Positions 37,321-45,064 of a DNA stretch of 64,000 nucleotides are shown piece by piece (position 1 is the stretch's first letter; each line of letters opens with the position of its first letter). Origin of the DNA: Novosphingobium lentum NBRC 107847. Its GTDB lineage: Bacteria > Pseudomonadota > Alphaproteobacteria > Sphingomonadales > Sphingomonadaceae. The stretch covers positions 62,001 to 126,000 of the forward strand of contig NZ_BCTW01000002.1 of assembly GCF_001590965.1 (NCBI RefSeq). Reading direction: 5' to 3'. The translations under genes were made by a program, and so were the position numbers. A model generated the notes under the pieces. That model ran no database searches. It saw only the letters and a program-made list of their open reading frames with translations, and was not told the origin of the DNA.

Positions 37321-37566
37321 ATGGCAAAGACTAGGAAAGAGCCGAGAATTCGGATCGTCTGCGGGACGTGCGGGTCCGATGACGTCTCGCGTGATGCGTG
37401 GGGCGATTGGGATGTAGACAAGCAGGAGTGGGTGTTACGCTGCGTATTCGACTACGCCCATTGCCATGAATGCGATGGCGAAGCACGTCTTGACGAATTG
37501 CCTTTTGAAATCCGCAAGACCAAGGGTAAATCCCCGTCGCCCCAGCGTAGGCTGGGGCCTATCTGA
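37321..37566 (+). CDS. Small Cys-rich (zinc-ribbon-like) protein
   Basis: 81 residues. IRIVCGTCGSDDVSRDAWGD has a CxxC pair, and RCVFDYAHCHECDGEARLDE has a second one, which together could form a zinc ribbon. The DVSRDAWGDWD...DYAHCHEC arrangement recurs in unnamed sphingomonad proteins. Function is unknown. The last ten residues or so (SPSPQRRLGPI) are encoded by the left arm of a family E repeat, so the repeat has supplied a new C-terminus. It is divergent from the HNH gene and shares its lower GC content. Confidence 0.68.
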   Translation: MAKTRKEPRIRIVCGTCGSDDVSRDAWGDWDVDKQEWVLRCVFDYAHCHECDGEARLDELPFEIRKTKGKSPSPQRRLGPI

Positions 37567-37639
37567 GCTATCGGTGACGATGCGACGCTCGTCTCCGGTC
37601 GTTAGCTCGGTTGGGCCCCAGCCTGCGCTGGGGCGACGG
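37534..37639. repeat. Paired inverted repeat, family E, copy 1
   Basis: Left arm 37534-37559 (CCGTCGCCCCAGCG, AGGCTGGGGCC) and inverted right arm 37611-37639. The left arm overlaps the end of the Cys-rich gene. Copy 2 lies 208 bases downstream in the same orientation, at nearly the same length. Confidence 0.85.
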
Positions 37640-37847
37640 GGTGAGGGTGGCGACGCGGCGCTGTCCGGCCGTCCGCTCGGCGCGGTTCGTCGATCGCTTG
37701 GCCATCGCGCTGTCAGTCCTGCGGCCTCGGGCGTCTCGCCAAGGCTCTTGCCCGCGCGCGCGCGCGATCACGAACAGGATGTGGCCAGTACGGTCGGTGG
37801 CGCGGTCGATCGGTTCGGGCGGGACTGTTTGCGGCTCACCCCCTAAT

Positions 37848-37952
37848 CCGTCGCCCCAGCGCAGGCTGGGGCCTATCCCGGCTCTCCGCAACGACGCAAC
37901 CATCGCGGCCGGTCGGGAGGTCGGTTGGGCCCCAGCCTGCGCTGGGGCGACG
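37848..37952. repeat. Paired inverted repeat, family E, copy 2
   Basis: Left arm 37848-37873 and right arm 37924-37952, almost identical to copy 1. The gene-free stretch 37567-38010 therefore consists of two elements plus about 200 bases of unassigned DNA that includes a (GC)n run near 37753-37764. Confidence 0.85.
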
Positions 37953-38010
37953 GAGTGTGGGGCGATGGTGGGGGAATGAACGCGGTGGGCCGGGCGAACA
38001 TCCGCGCCGG

Positions 38011-38304
38011 CTAGAGGCCGTTGATGTCTTCCCACAGATCGCGCCAGTCGGGGTTGTGCCGGCGGATCAGGCGCAGTTTCCATTGGCGTTTCCACGCCTT
38101 CATCGCCTTTTCGCGTGCGATGGCGTCTTCGATCCGGTCGTGCCGTTCTACGTAGACCAGCCGGGTCAGGCCATATTCGGCGCAGAACTCCGAGCCGCGT
38201 CCTGCGCGGTGCTGGCCGATGCGCGCGGGCAAGTGGGCGGTCATGCCGATGTACAGCGTGCCGTGCGCGCCGTTGGTCATGATATAGACCCAGCCGCCCT
38301 GCAT
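38011..38304 (-). CDS. GIY-YIG nuclease family protein
   Basis: 97 residues. A single GIY-YIG domain: GGWVYIMTNGAHGTLYIGMT at the N-terminus, HLPARIGQHRAG with the catalytic arginine, YGLTRLVYVERHDRIEDAI, then AREKAMKAWKRQWKLRLI with the metal-binding glutamate, and a closing NPDWRDLWEDI. It is the same subfamily as the gene at 7308-7643, but the C-terminus is the fuller, conserved form. It lies beside two family E elements and a CCTCCC palindrome. No matching arm pair encloses it here. Confidence 0.88.
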   Translation of the reverse strand: MQGGWVYIMTNGAHGTLYIGMTAHLPARIGQHRAGRGSEFCAEYGLTRLVYVERHDRIEDAIAREKAMKAWKRQWKLRLIRRHNPDWRDLWEDINGL

Positions 38305-38404
38305 CCGCCGCTCCCGCCCCTGCCTGTGCGTCGGGCAGGATAGGCGGCGAAGCGCGCGGGGGCGATGGCGTTACGGCGCCATGTTGGCGGGAATGGCCAG
38401 AACC

Positions 38405-38441
38405 CGCCCACCCCCAACCCCTCCCGCAAGCGGGAGGGGAG
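38405..38441. repeat. CCTCCCGCAAGCGGGAGG-type palindrome, family G
   Basis: A CCCACCCCCAACC lead followed by a strong self-complementary CCCTCCCGC-AA-GCGGGAGGG hairpin, ten bases from the UrcA-family stop codon. Read on the minus strand it may act as that gene's terminator. Related units are at 30745-30775 and 48007-48118. Confidence 0.75.
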
Positions 38442-38450
38442 GCGTCAGGC

Positions 38451-38885
38451 TTAGCGGCTGGCGGGGGTGGTGGCGAAGCCCAGGCGGGTGACGGGGCGGC
38501 CTTCGGCAGCGGCGTGGCGGGCGTTGGCGAGCTGGGCCTTGGCCTGGGCCAGCGTATCGGCGCGGCAGGCGCGGGCGGGACCGTCGTAATAACCGGGGAT
38601 CTGCGGCTGTTCGGCCGAAATGTCGCACAGCTGGGCGGCACCGTTGCTGACGCGCGAATTGATCTTCGACCAGCCTGCTGCGGTGGTGGCATCGAGATCG
38701 GCGATGTCGATGGCGACCGAGTAGCGGCCTTGCGCGTCGGGACCGGCGGTGGTCAGCCAGCCCTGGCGGTGCTGATGGCCGACGACCGAGTATTCATGGC
38801 TCAATGCTTCGCCGGCCGAAGCGATCGTGGGCAGCGCCGTCAGAGCGGTGGCGGCAGCGGCAATGGTGAGAAGCCCTTTATGCAT
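38451..38885 (-). CDS. UrcA family protein
   Basis: 144 residues. The signal peptide is KGLLTIAAAATALTALPTIASA, followed by a mature domain of about 120 residues. The UrcA signature is visible as YSVAIDIADLDATTAAGWSK, NSRVSNGAAQLCD and later YDGPARACRADTLAQAKAQL, with two conserved cysteines likely forming a disulfide. UrcA proteins are secreted or periplasmic proteins of alphaproteobacteria (named from Caulobacter) with no known function. Start ATG 38885; a longer frame to 38996 lacks coding character. A long promoter region of about 290 bases separates it from the divergent lipoprotein gene. Confidence 0.87.
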   Translation of the reverse strand: MHKGLLTIAAAATALTALPTIASAGEALSHEYSVVGHQHRQGWLTTAGPDAQGRYSVAIDIADLDATTAAGWSKINSRVSNGAAQLCDISAEQPQIPGYYDGPARACRADTLAQAKAQLANARHAAAEGRPVTRLGFATTPASR

Positions 38886-39177
38886 GGCAGTGATCCTTTT
38901 TCCGTTCATCCCTCGCGATCGGTTCGACGGGCTGCACCAAGACGGTTTTGTTACAGTTTTTGTCATTGTGTCGCGAAACTGTAATATTGGTGACACGCAA
39001 ATCGCGACTCCGCAATGGCCGGATCGTCACCGTCAAACTTGGGTCACGAATTCGGGCGCGCGATGGTTTCCCCGGCTGACCGCGCGACGGGCGATGCGCA
39101 CCGGTCCGGGCCGAAATATGCTTCCCGGCGGACCGCGCACGGCGCTAGGGTCTGGCGGGATGCGATGGGGGACGGGT

Positions 39178-39735
39178 ATGGCGCGTGATAACGGGGCGAT
39201 ACGGCTGGCGATGGTCGCGGTCTCGATGATGCTGCTCGGCGGCTGCGGGGCCAAGGCGCCGGCGGGCGAGCTGGCGCTGATCGACGGCAAGCAGGGCCAG
39301 CCCGCGCCGGGCAAGGGCCTGCGGGTCACCAACCTCACCCTGCAAAAGCCGCATGCGGCGGGTTCGGCCTATGTCACGCTGGCGATGGACATCGCCGCCG
39401 CGCCGGGCACCGCGTTCCCCGGCGATCTCAACGTCGATGTGATCCTGCTGGACACGGAGCGCAACGTGGTGGGGCAGAACGGCACCGGCAAGTTGACGCT
39501 CAACCCCGACGGATCGCGCCACGCGGTGATCGAGCCGGGGTTTGCCGGCTTCGGCTGCCATGCGCCGACGCAAGTTCCCGGGTGCCCGGCATCGACATCG
39601 GAGCCGCGCTGCCCGCCGCCGCTCCTGCCCCGGCAGGCGATCCTGCTCACCTGGGGCGGTGGACGCCAGCAGCAGATCGAACTGCCCGAATGGACAGCGC
39701 TGCCCGCCGGTCCGCCGCAGGAATGCGGAGCCTAG
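39178..39735 (+). CDS. Putative lipoprotein of unknown function
   Basis: 185 residues. The N-terminus has a lipoprotein signal: LAMVAVSMMLLGGCG, with the lipobox LGGC and the lipidated cysteine at about residue 21. The mature part has a predicted beta-sandwich (GLRVTNLTLQKPHAAGSAYV, NVDVILLDTERNVVGQNG) and a late Cys-rich loop (FGCHAPTQVPGC, PRCPPPLL). I do not recognise the family. GGGGGACGGG immediately upstream supports ATG 39178. Its TAG stop overlaps the stop of the convergent DUF3592 gene. Confidence 0.7.
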   Translation: MARDNGAIRLAMVAVSMMLLGGCGAKAPAGELALIDGKQGQPAPGKGLRVTNLTLQKPHAAGSAYVTLAMDIAAAPGTAFPGDLNVDVILLDTERNVVGQNGTGKLTLNPDGSRHAVIEPGFAGFGCHAPTQVPGCPASTSEPRCPPPLLPRQAILLTWGGGRQQQIELPEWTALPAGPPQECGA

Positions 39736-40115
39736 ATTTTTCCGGCCAGTTTTGCGGTCAGGAAGCCGGCCAGCCCCAGCAACAGCGCGTAAACCGCCAG
39801 CCACATCAGCACTCGTGGCGGGCGCGCCAGGTCGGGCCGGCCTTCGGGGTAGGCGAGCATGACCGCCGTCCCCTCGGGCGGACGGCGCACGGTCGAATGG
39901 ACGGCATCGACCACTTCATGCGCTGCGCCGCCAATGCTGAAGGTGTAGACTGCGGCAAAGCTGATGCCGTCGGAATCGCGCAAGCTGCGAAAGCCGGTGA
40001 CGCGCGCCTCGACCCGGCATGACCGGCGGGTCAGCCGCAGCCAGTCGTACCGCCCGATCGCCCACAGCGAAAAGAGGCACAACGCGATACTGGCGCACAG
40101 GAAATACGTCTTCAT
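39732..40115 (-). CDS. DUF3592 family membrane protein
   Basis: 127 residues with membrane helices at both ends (about 4-19, FLCASIALCLFSLWAIG; and 100-122, LMWLAVYALLLGLAGFL). Between them lies a small beta domain with RVEARVTGFRSLRDS, FAAVYTFSIGGAAHEVVDAV, RPPEGTAVMLAYPEGRPDLA. This is the DUF3592 layout, in which an external beta domain sits between two helices. Function is unknown. Start ATG 40115. The stop codon overlaps that of the convergent lipoprotein gene by three bases, so no room for a separate terminator exists. Confidence 0.82.
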   Translation of the reverse strand: MKTYFLCASIALCLFSLWAIGRYDWLRLTRRSCRVEARVTGFRSLRDSDGISFAAVYTFSIGGAAHEVVDAVHSTVRRPPEGTAVMLAYPEGRPDLARPPRVLMWLAVYALLLGLAGFLTAKLAGKI

Positions 40116-40175
40116 CGCCGCGCATCGTGCCACGGCCGCGTTAAGGTCTGCCCAACGTCGCCGCTGGTGTCGCCA

Positions 40176-40646
40176 TCAGCACCAGTTGCGGCGGTGGCCA
40201 TGCCAGTGTTCGGCCAGGCCCTCGTCCTCCAGCACCGCACCCAGGCTGGCGCCGTTGCGCACCACCACGCGCAGCGCGCGGCCGTACTTGTCGGTCTCGC
40301 GCCCCTCGGTGACCAGGCTGAACGGGCCAGCGTTGAGCAAATCAGTCAGCCGCGTGGTCGCCGCTTCGGCCAGCGCCGCTTCATACGGACAGCCCGGGTG
40401 GCCCAGTTCTGGGGCATTGATATCGGCGATGCGGATCTTGGTGCCGAGATACCAGAACGTGTCGCCATCGACCACGCAGGTAACCCGATGCGCGCCGTGA
40501 CAGCCGACAAAGGCGGCGCTTTCGTGGTCGGCGGGATCCGGATCGGCGGCGCGCGATGGTGCCGCAAGGGCAAAGGTGAGCGACAGCGCAGCAGCAAGCG
40601 CAAGGCCGGCGAGCGCGAGGGCGAAGCGGGGATGGGAACCGTTCAT
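40176..40646 (-). CDS. Secreted thermonuclease-family (SNase-like) protein
   Basis: 156 residues. The signal peptide is FALALAGLALAAALSLTFAL (about 8-32). The SNase domain shows TCVVDGDTFWYLGTKIRIAD with DGDT, INAPELGHPGC (the DAPE-like motif), and ETDKYGRALRVV with the RxxK/E-type catalytic region DKYGR. A conserved arginine in TKIRIAD matches the first catalytic Arg of staphylococcal nuclease. It is shorter than full-length SNase and ends in a Trp/Cys tail (HRRNWC). Expected to be a periplasmic or extracellular nuclease; activity is inferred. Confidence 0.85.
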   Translation of the reverse strand: MNGSHPRFALALAGLALAAALSLTFALAAPSRAADPDPADHESAAFVGCHGAHRVTCVVDGDTFWYLGTKIRIADINAPELGHPGCPYEAALAEAATTRLTDLLNAGPFSLVTEGRETDKYGRALRVVVRNGASLGAVLEDEGLAEHWHGHRRNWC

Positions 40647-40792
40647 CGCGCGAGGATGCGCGCAGAACAGGCCGGGAACGACTAGGGGCCGCTACGATCA
40701 GGCGTGCTGCTAAGGGCGATTACGTGTGCCGATCGCCCGATTGCAGCCGTTCCGGCTACAATTGCTTAACCAGACCGGCGTAGATTCAAGTC

Positions 40793-40969
40793 ATGTTCGG
40801 ACCACGAATCACCACGATTTTCGCCAGCCGCTGGAAAGCGTTGTGGTGGGCCGCCGGGATGATCGTGACCACGATCTCGCTGGTGCCGAGCGCGGACGAC
40901 AAGGATGCCGCCGGCAACGCACCCGGGTCGCCGCCGACCGGCCACCACAATCCCTGGTCGAAAAACTGA
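40793..40969 (+). CDS. Small membrane-anchored protein of unknown function
   Basis: 58 residues. ATG 40793 opens MFGPRITTIFASRWKALWWA, continuing into a hydrophobic stretch (WWAAGMIVTTISLVPS, about 18-33) and a hydrophilic tail ending HHNPWSKN. The pattern MFG-R--x-FASRWKAL-WA...VP--DD followed by -NPWxK resembles short unnamed sphingomonad proteins. It lies in a gap between the nuclease gene and the DUF486 gene. Codon use looks coding, but there is no clear ribosome-binding site. Confidence 0.55.
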   Translation: MFGPRITTIFASRWKALWWAAGMIVTTISLVPSADDKDAAGNAPGSPPTGHHNPWSKN

Positions 40970-41008
40970 TCGGGCGGCAGCCTGACAACGCCGGGAGCGC
41001 ACGCCGCG

Positions 41009-41356
41009 CTACTTGCCCACGAACAGGAACGCCACGGCACCCATCAGGCAGGCAAATGCGGCCAGATGTCGCCAGTGCAGCGGTTCGCCCAGCACCAGCA
41101 CCATGAACACCCCGAAGATCGCGAGGCTGATCACCTCCTGCGTGACCTTGAGCTGTCCCGCGCTCCAGCCGTGCGCGAAACCGATGCGGTTGGCCGGCAC
41201 GGCCAGGCAGTATTCGGCGAACGCCAGGCCCCAGCTGATCGCGATGACCACGCCGATCGGGCGCGCTTCGGCCACCGCCGGGCCACCCTTGAGGTGCCAG
41301 TACCACGCGGTGGTCATGAAGATATTGGACAGAGTCAGCAGCAGGATGGTCGGCAC
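41009..41356 (-). CDS. DMT family protein (DUF486)
   Basis: 115 residues with four predicted membrane helices. The pattern TILLLTLSNIFMTTAWYWHL, SWGLAFAEYCLAVPANRIG, LKVTQEVISLAIFGVFMV, and AFACLMGAVAFLFV matches DUF486, a small member of the DMT transporter superfamily. Substrate is unknown. The start GTG 41356 has GGAGA five bases upstream; a frame to 41431 adds polar residues before the first helix and is less likely. Confidence 0.88.
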   Translation of the reverse strand: MPTILLLTLSNIFMTTAWYWHLKGGPAVAEARPIGVVIAISWGLAFAEYCLAVPANRIGFAHGWSAGQLKVTQEVISLAIFGVFMVLVLGEPLHWRHLAAFACLMGAVAFLFVGK

Positions 41357-41594
41357 GCGGCTCTCCGGTAGAGACCATTGAACCGAGAAATGCCGAGCGG
41401 CGCGATCGTCTGCAGTCGACCGCGCCGCCATGGGATCCGCTCGATGCGACCGGCCGGTTGGTTGCGGGGGTTGAAGCCGGACTGCAAGGAGCGACCTTGT
41501 TGTCGGTCCGATTCGTCAGGCATACAACTCAGTATGACTACGTAGCACCCGCCGTGCGAAGCCGAACGCTGCCATGCGCCACGGCGGGAGCGGT

Positions 41595-41954
41595 TCATTC
41601 GGCGCCGTGGGGAAAATCGTCTTCCATCCCGCTTTCGCCCAGCGCGCCGTCTTCGTCATCGTCGCTGCGTTCGCCCCGGAACGCGCCCATGTCGATGCGG
41701 CCGCTGCTGACCATCTGCTTCATGTGATCGACCAGGTCGGGGGTGCTGCCGCTGTCGTCGTCGTCGCCTTCGGCATGGTCGCTCTCGTCGTTGGCGCCGA
41801 ACACCGAAGTGGCGCGGCCGAGTGCTTCATCAGCCAGCGTCTGGGCCTGTGCACCCTCGTCGTCCTGTTCCTCGTTGTGCGCCTCGGGCGCCAGCGTGGC
41901 ATCGGCCGCCTGTTCTTCGTTGGCTTCAAGTTGCTTGCGGGTGGAATCGGTCAT
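41595..41954 (-). CDS. Highly acidic conserved hypothetical protein
   Basis: 119 residues with a strongly acidic composition (EGDDDDSGSTPDLVDHMKQM, ERSDDDEDGALGESGMEDD). No signal peptide, membrane helix or known fold. The segment STPDLVDHMKQMVSSGRIDM is the best candidate for an ordered, conserved part; the rest is probably disordered. GGAGG five bases upstream gives a confident start at ATG 41954. Acidic disordered proteins of this size occur in many sphingomonads without assigned function. Confidence 0.72.
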   Translation of the reverse strand: MTDSTRKQLEANEEQAADATLAPEAHNEEQDDEGAQAQTLADEALGRATSVFGANDESDHAEGDDDDSGSTPDLVDHMKQMVSSGRIDMGAFRGERSDDDEDGALGESGMEDDFPHGAE

Positions 41955-42072
41955 GGGAACCTCCGGGAAGAGCGTGCCGCGAACGCGCGATCCTGCTCTG
42001 GCCCGAACACTACGCGCCGCAGGCACCGACAGTTCCCGCAACCCCCGCAAAGGACGGGCCGGGACGCGCGAT

Positions 42073-42942
42073 TCAGCGCGTGGGCACCGGAACGTCGCCC
42101 GAATAATCGTAGAACCCGCGCCCGGACTTGCGCCCCAGCCAGCCGGCCTCGACGTACTTCATCAGCAGCGGCGCTGGGCGGTACTTGCTGTCGCCGGTGG
42201 TGTTGTACAGCACCTTGACGATGTCGAGGCAGGTATCCAGCCCGACGAAATCGGCCAGTTCCAGCGGCCCCATCGGATGGTTCAGGCCGATGCGGCAGCC
42301 TTTGTCGATATCGGCGATGTTGGCGGTGCCCTGGCCCAGCACGAACACCGCCTCGTTGATCATCGGCAGCAGGATGCGGTTGACGACGAAACCGGGCTCA
42401 TCCTCGGTCTGGACGATCTGCTTGCCCAGCGCATCGGCAAACGCGCGCGTGCGGCTGACGGTGTCCTTGGCGGTGGCCAGGCCGGGAATGACCTCGATCA
42501 GCCCCATCACCGGCACCGGGTTGAAGAAGTGCAGCCCGATGAAGCGCGCCGGATCGGGCGAGCTTGTCGCCATGCGGGTGATCGGGATCGAGCTGGTATT
42601 GCTGGCCAGGATCGCGGTGGCGGCGAGCACTTTGCCCGCGCTTTCGAAGATCCGACGCTTGACCTCCTCGCGCTCGGTCGCGGCCTCGATGATCAGCTGC
42701 GCGTCGGCCATCGGCGCGTAATCGGCCACCGGCACGATCCGCGCGAATGCGGCGTCGGCCTCGTCCGGGGTCAGCTTTTCGCGCGAGACGAGCTTGGCAA
42801 ACGCCTTGCCGATGCCGTCCTTGGCCTTTTCCGCCAGCGCGATATCGACATCGGACAGCAGCACTTTCATGCCCGCCTGCGCCACGACTTGCGAGATGCC
42901 CGAGCCCATCTGGCCTGCGCCGATCACCCCGACTGTCTGCAT
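42073..42942 (-). CDS. hbd: 3-hydroxybutyryl-CoA dehydrogenase
   Basis: 289 residues. The NAD-binding motif is GVIGAGQMGSGI at the N-terminus, and the catalytic His/Glu region FIGLHFFNPVPVMGLIEVI is intact. The C-terminal dimerisation domain has GFVVNRILLPMINEAV, DIDKGCRIGLNHPMGPLELA and GWLGRKSGRGFYDY. The enzyme interconverts 3-hydroxybutyryl-CoA and acetoacetyl-CoA in fatty-acid or polyhydroxybutyrate-related metabolism. Start ATG 42942. Electron-transfer flavoprotein or thiolase genes, common partners, are not in the window. The adenosyltransferase gene ends 112 bases upstream. Confidence 0.94.
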   Translation of the reverse strand: MQTVGVIGAGQMGSGISQVVAQAGMKVLLSDVDIALAEKAKDGIGKAFAKLVSREKLTPDEADAAFARIVPVADYAPMADAQLIIEAATEREEVKRRIFESAGKVLAATAILASNTSSIPITRMATSSPDPARFIGLHFFNPVPVMGLIEVIPGLATAKDTVSRTRAFADALGKQIVQTEDEPGFVVNRILLPMINEAVFVLGQGTANIADIDKGCRIGLNHPMGPLELADFVGLDTCLDIVKVLYNTTGDSKYRPAPLLMKYVEAGWLGRKSGRGFYDYSGDVPVPTR

Positions 42943-43054
42943 GGCTTCAACCCCTTCGCACGTGCGGCATATCTGTCGCTAAACGACAGCCACTAGCGCA
43001 GCAAACCGGGGTTGACCAGACTTCGCAACTGCGAAATTTGATCCGCTGCAGACG

Positions 43055-43636
43055 TCAGCGGTTGGCGCCGGGCATCCACTGTACATCGCCGCCGGCACCC
43101 GCGTTGATCGCGCGCGCCAGCACGAACAGGTAGTCCGACAGGCGGTTGAGATAGGCCAGCGCCGCCGGATTGACCGGCTCGATGGCGGCGAGCGCGGTGG
43201 CCGCCCGCTCGGCCCGGCGAGCAATCGCGCGGGCGAGGTGGACGCGTGCCGCCGCCTCGCTGCCGCCGGGCAGGATGAAGCTGGCCAACGGCGCCAGCGG
43301 CGCGTTGGCGCGGTCGATCATGGTTTCCAGCCACGCGGCCTGCGCCGGGACGATGCGCAGGACCATGGCCGAAGGCGTGAAATCCGCACCACCGACGTCG
43401 CCCAGCGGGGTGGCGAGGTCGGCGCCGAGATCGAACAGGTCGTTCTGGATGCGATGGAGGTCCGCCGCGACGTCCTGCGCCACGGCCACCACGGCCAGCC
43501 CGATGGCGCTGTTGAGTTCGTCCACCTCGCCGATCGCGGCCATCCGCGCATCGTGCTTGGCGCGGCGCGAACCATCGACCAGCCCGGTGGTGCCATCGTC
43601 ACCGGTGCGCGTGTAAATCTTGTTGAGCTTGACCAC
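43055..43636 (-). CDS. Cob(I)yrinic acid a,c-diamide adenosyltransferase (PduO type)
   Basis: 193 residues. The PduO/MMAB type transfers adenosyl from ATP to cob(I)alamin. The ATP-binding N-terminus KIYTRTGDDGTTGLVDGSRR is exact, and the active-site helix ending RLSDYLFVLARAIN is present. Middle features are GEVDELNSAIG and FILPGGSEAAARVHLARAI. GTG 43636 is the start; no strong ribosome-binding site is seen. The HIG1 gene ends 23 bases upstream, so this gene is probably in an operon with gluQ and HIG1. The symbol could be pduO or cobO-like; I leave it blank. Confidence 0.93.
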   Translation of the reverse strand: MVKLNKIYTRTGDDGTTGLVDGSRRAKHDARMAAIGEVDELNSAIGLAVVAVAQDVAADLHRIQNDLFDLGADLATPLGDVGGADFTPSAMVLRIVPAQAAWLETMIDRANAPLAPLASFILPGGSEAAARVHLARAIARRAERAATALAAIEPVNPAALAYLNRLSDYLFVLARAINAGAGGDVQWMPGANR

Positions 43637-43659
43637 GAAGCGTCAGCGCTGAACCGGAG

Positions 43660-43905
43660 TCAGGATTTCGAGCCCGAAATCGCCAGCAGGATCACCACCG
43701 CGATCACCGCCAGCGCCTGGTACTTGATCCGCGCGAACATCATGCGGTTCTGCATCAGCTGCGATTCGGTGGCACCGGTGCCCGGTCGCTCCAGATCCTC
43801 GCGCGTGGTTTTCAGGAACGCGGCGATACCGCGCACCAGCGAGAACACGGCCATCCCCATGAAGATGAGGATCAGCGGGACGAGGATGAAGAACTTTGCG
43901 CTCAT
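43660..43905 (-). CDS. HIG1-domain-like twin-transmembrane protein
   Basis: 81 residues with two membrane helices (about 5-24, FILVPLILIFMGMAVFSL; and 62-77, ALAVIAVVILLAIS). The connecting loop ends with QNRMMFARIKYQALAV, close to the HIG1 motif in which a conserved M/RxRxxxQ precedes the second helix. Bacterial HIG1 proteins have been linked to cytochrome oxidase assembly, but no such role can be shown here. The ATG at 43905 overlaps the gluQ stop codon by four bases (ATGA), so the two genes are translationally coupled. Confidence 0.8.
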   Translation of the reverse strand: MSAKFFILVPLILIFMGMAVFSLVRGIAAFLKTTREDLERPGTGATESQLMQNRMMFARIKYQALAVIAVVILLAISGSKS

Positions 43906-44747
43906 GGTTCCCGATCTAGGTAGTCCGACAGCGAAATACCAGCGGGAAAGCGGTGCGCGCGCAGCGCCTGCGCCAGGTCGGGGCCGTGCTCACCGGCATG
44001 GCGACGATCCGCCAGCGAGGGGGCGCCACGCCGCTTGGCCAGCTTGCGCCCGTCGGCCTCCACCAGCAGCGGATGGTGATGCCACACCGGCACCGGCAGG
44101 CCGAGCAGCGACTGCAGCAGGCGATGGACATGCGTCGCCGCGAACAGGTCCGCCCCGCGGGTGACGCAGGTGATCCCGTCCGCCGCATCGTCGAGCGTGG
44201 CGGCCAGATGGTAGCTGGCGGGCGCATCCTTGCGCCACAGCACCACGTCGCCCGTAAGGCCGGGTGCGGCGCGCTGCACCCCGGCGCGCTTGTCGGTCCA
44301 TTGCAGCGGCCCGGCGAGCGTCACGGCACGCGCGACGTCGAGCCGCCATGCCACGGCATCTTCGGGTTCGACCGCCTGATCGCGACAGGTTCCGGGATAG
44401 ACCGGCCCGTCCGGCCCTGTGGTCTGCGCTGCCGCCGCGATATCGGCGCGCGTGCAGCGGCAGGGATAGAGCAACCCCATCGCGCGCAGCCGGTCTGCCG
44501 CCATTCGATAGCTGGCGATGCGTGCCGATTGCGGCGCAACCTCGCGCCACGCCAGCCCCAGCCAGGCCAGATCGGCGCGGAACTCGTCGGCGAGCGCCGC
44601 CCGGCTGCGCGCACCGTCGATATCCTCGATCCGCAGCACGAACGTGCCGCCGTCCCGCACCGCGCGATCATGCGCGATGATCGCGGCCAACGCGTGGCCC
44701 AGATGCAGGGGGCCATTGGGGCTTGGGGCGAAGCGCGTGACAATCAC
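43902..44747 (-). CDS. gluQ: Glutamyl-Q tRNA(Asp) synthetase GluQ
   Basis: 281 residues, the length of the truncated synthetase paralogue that attaches glutamate to queuosine in tRNA-Asp. The class I HIGH motif is RFAPSPNGPLHLGHALA, and the KMSKS equivalent is GRKLAKRRGAP. Zinc-binding cysteines are in LLYPCRCTRADI with YPGTCRD. There is no anticodon-binding domain, as expected. GTG 44747 is the start. It leads an apparent operon with HIG1 and the adenosyltransferase. Confidence 0.94.
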   Translation of the reverse strand: MIVTRFAPSPNGPLHLGHALAAIIAHDRAVRDGGTFVLRIEDIDGARSRAALADEFRADLAWLGLAWREVAPQSARIASYRMAADRLRAMGLLYPCRCTRADIAAAAQTTGPDGPVYPGTCRDQAVEPEDAVAWRLDVARAVTLAGPLQWTDKRAGVQRAAPGLTGDVVLWRKDAPASYHLAATLDDAADGITCVTRGADLFAATHVHRLLQSLLGLPVPVWHHHPLLVEADGRKLAKRRGAPSLADRRHAGEHGPDLAQALRAHRFPAGISLSDYLDREP

Positions 44748-44782
44748 GCGCCATGCCTAGCGCTGGTTTCAGCAAAGCTGAA

Positions 44783-44863
44783 GCGGCACCGGCCCGTTCC
44801 CCCGCCCGGCCACTCGACAGGCTATCTTAGGGGTGGCCGGGCGGGGGAGCGGGCCGGTGCCGT
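44783..44863. repeat. Paired inverted repeat, family F
   Basis: Arms 44783-44812 and 44833-44863 are inverted copies of GCACCGGCCCGTTCCCCCGC plus CCGGCCAC, separated by only about 20 bases; as RNA they would form a very long hairpin. The second copy is at 57127-57207. The rest of the gene-free stretch 44748-45064 shows nothing recognisable apart from promoters for the HNH gene. Confidence 0.85.
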
Positions 44864-45064
44864 ACTTGTTTCAGTCTCGCTGGAACAGCTCAATACAGAC
44901 GTGACCCAAATCCCACGCTGTTGTGGAGATCGCCCGGGCGGCCTTGACGTCGGCGGGCCTGCATGTTCCATATCGGTTGCCATGCGTCACGAAGCAGTCA
45001 CGCGATCCCGCCAGAACGCTCCCGTCAGGAGCGAGGGAACCCGTATGGGAGGCCGGACCAGAGC

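Noticed and set aside
37568..38692. 374-codon frame across the family E elements on the minus strand
   Set aside because: It runs through repeats and the GIY-YIG gene in another frame; the product is Pro/Arg/Ala low complexity.
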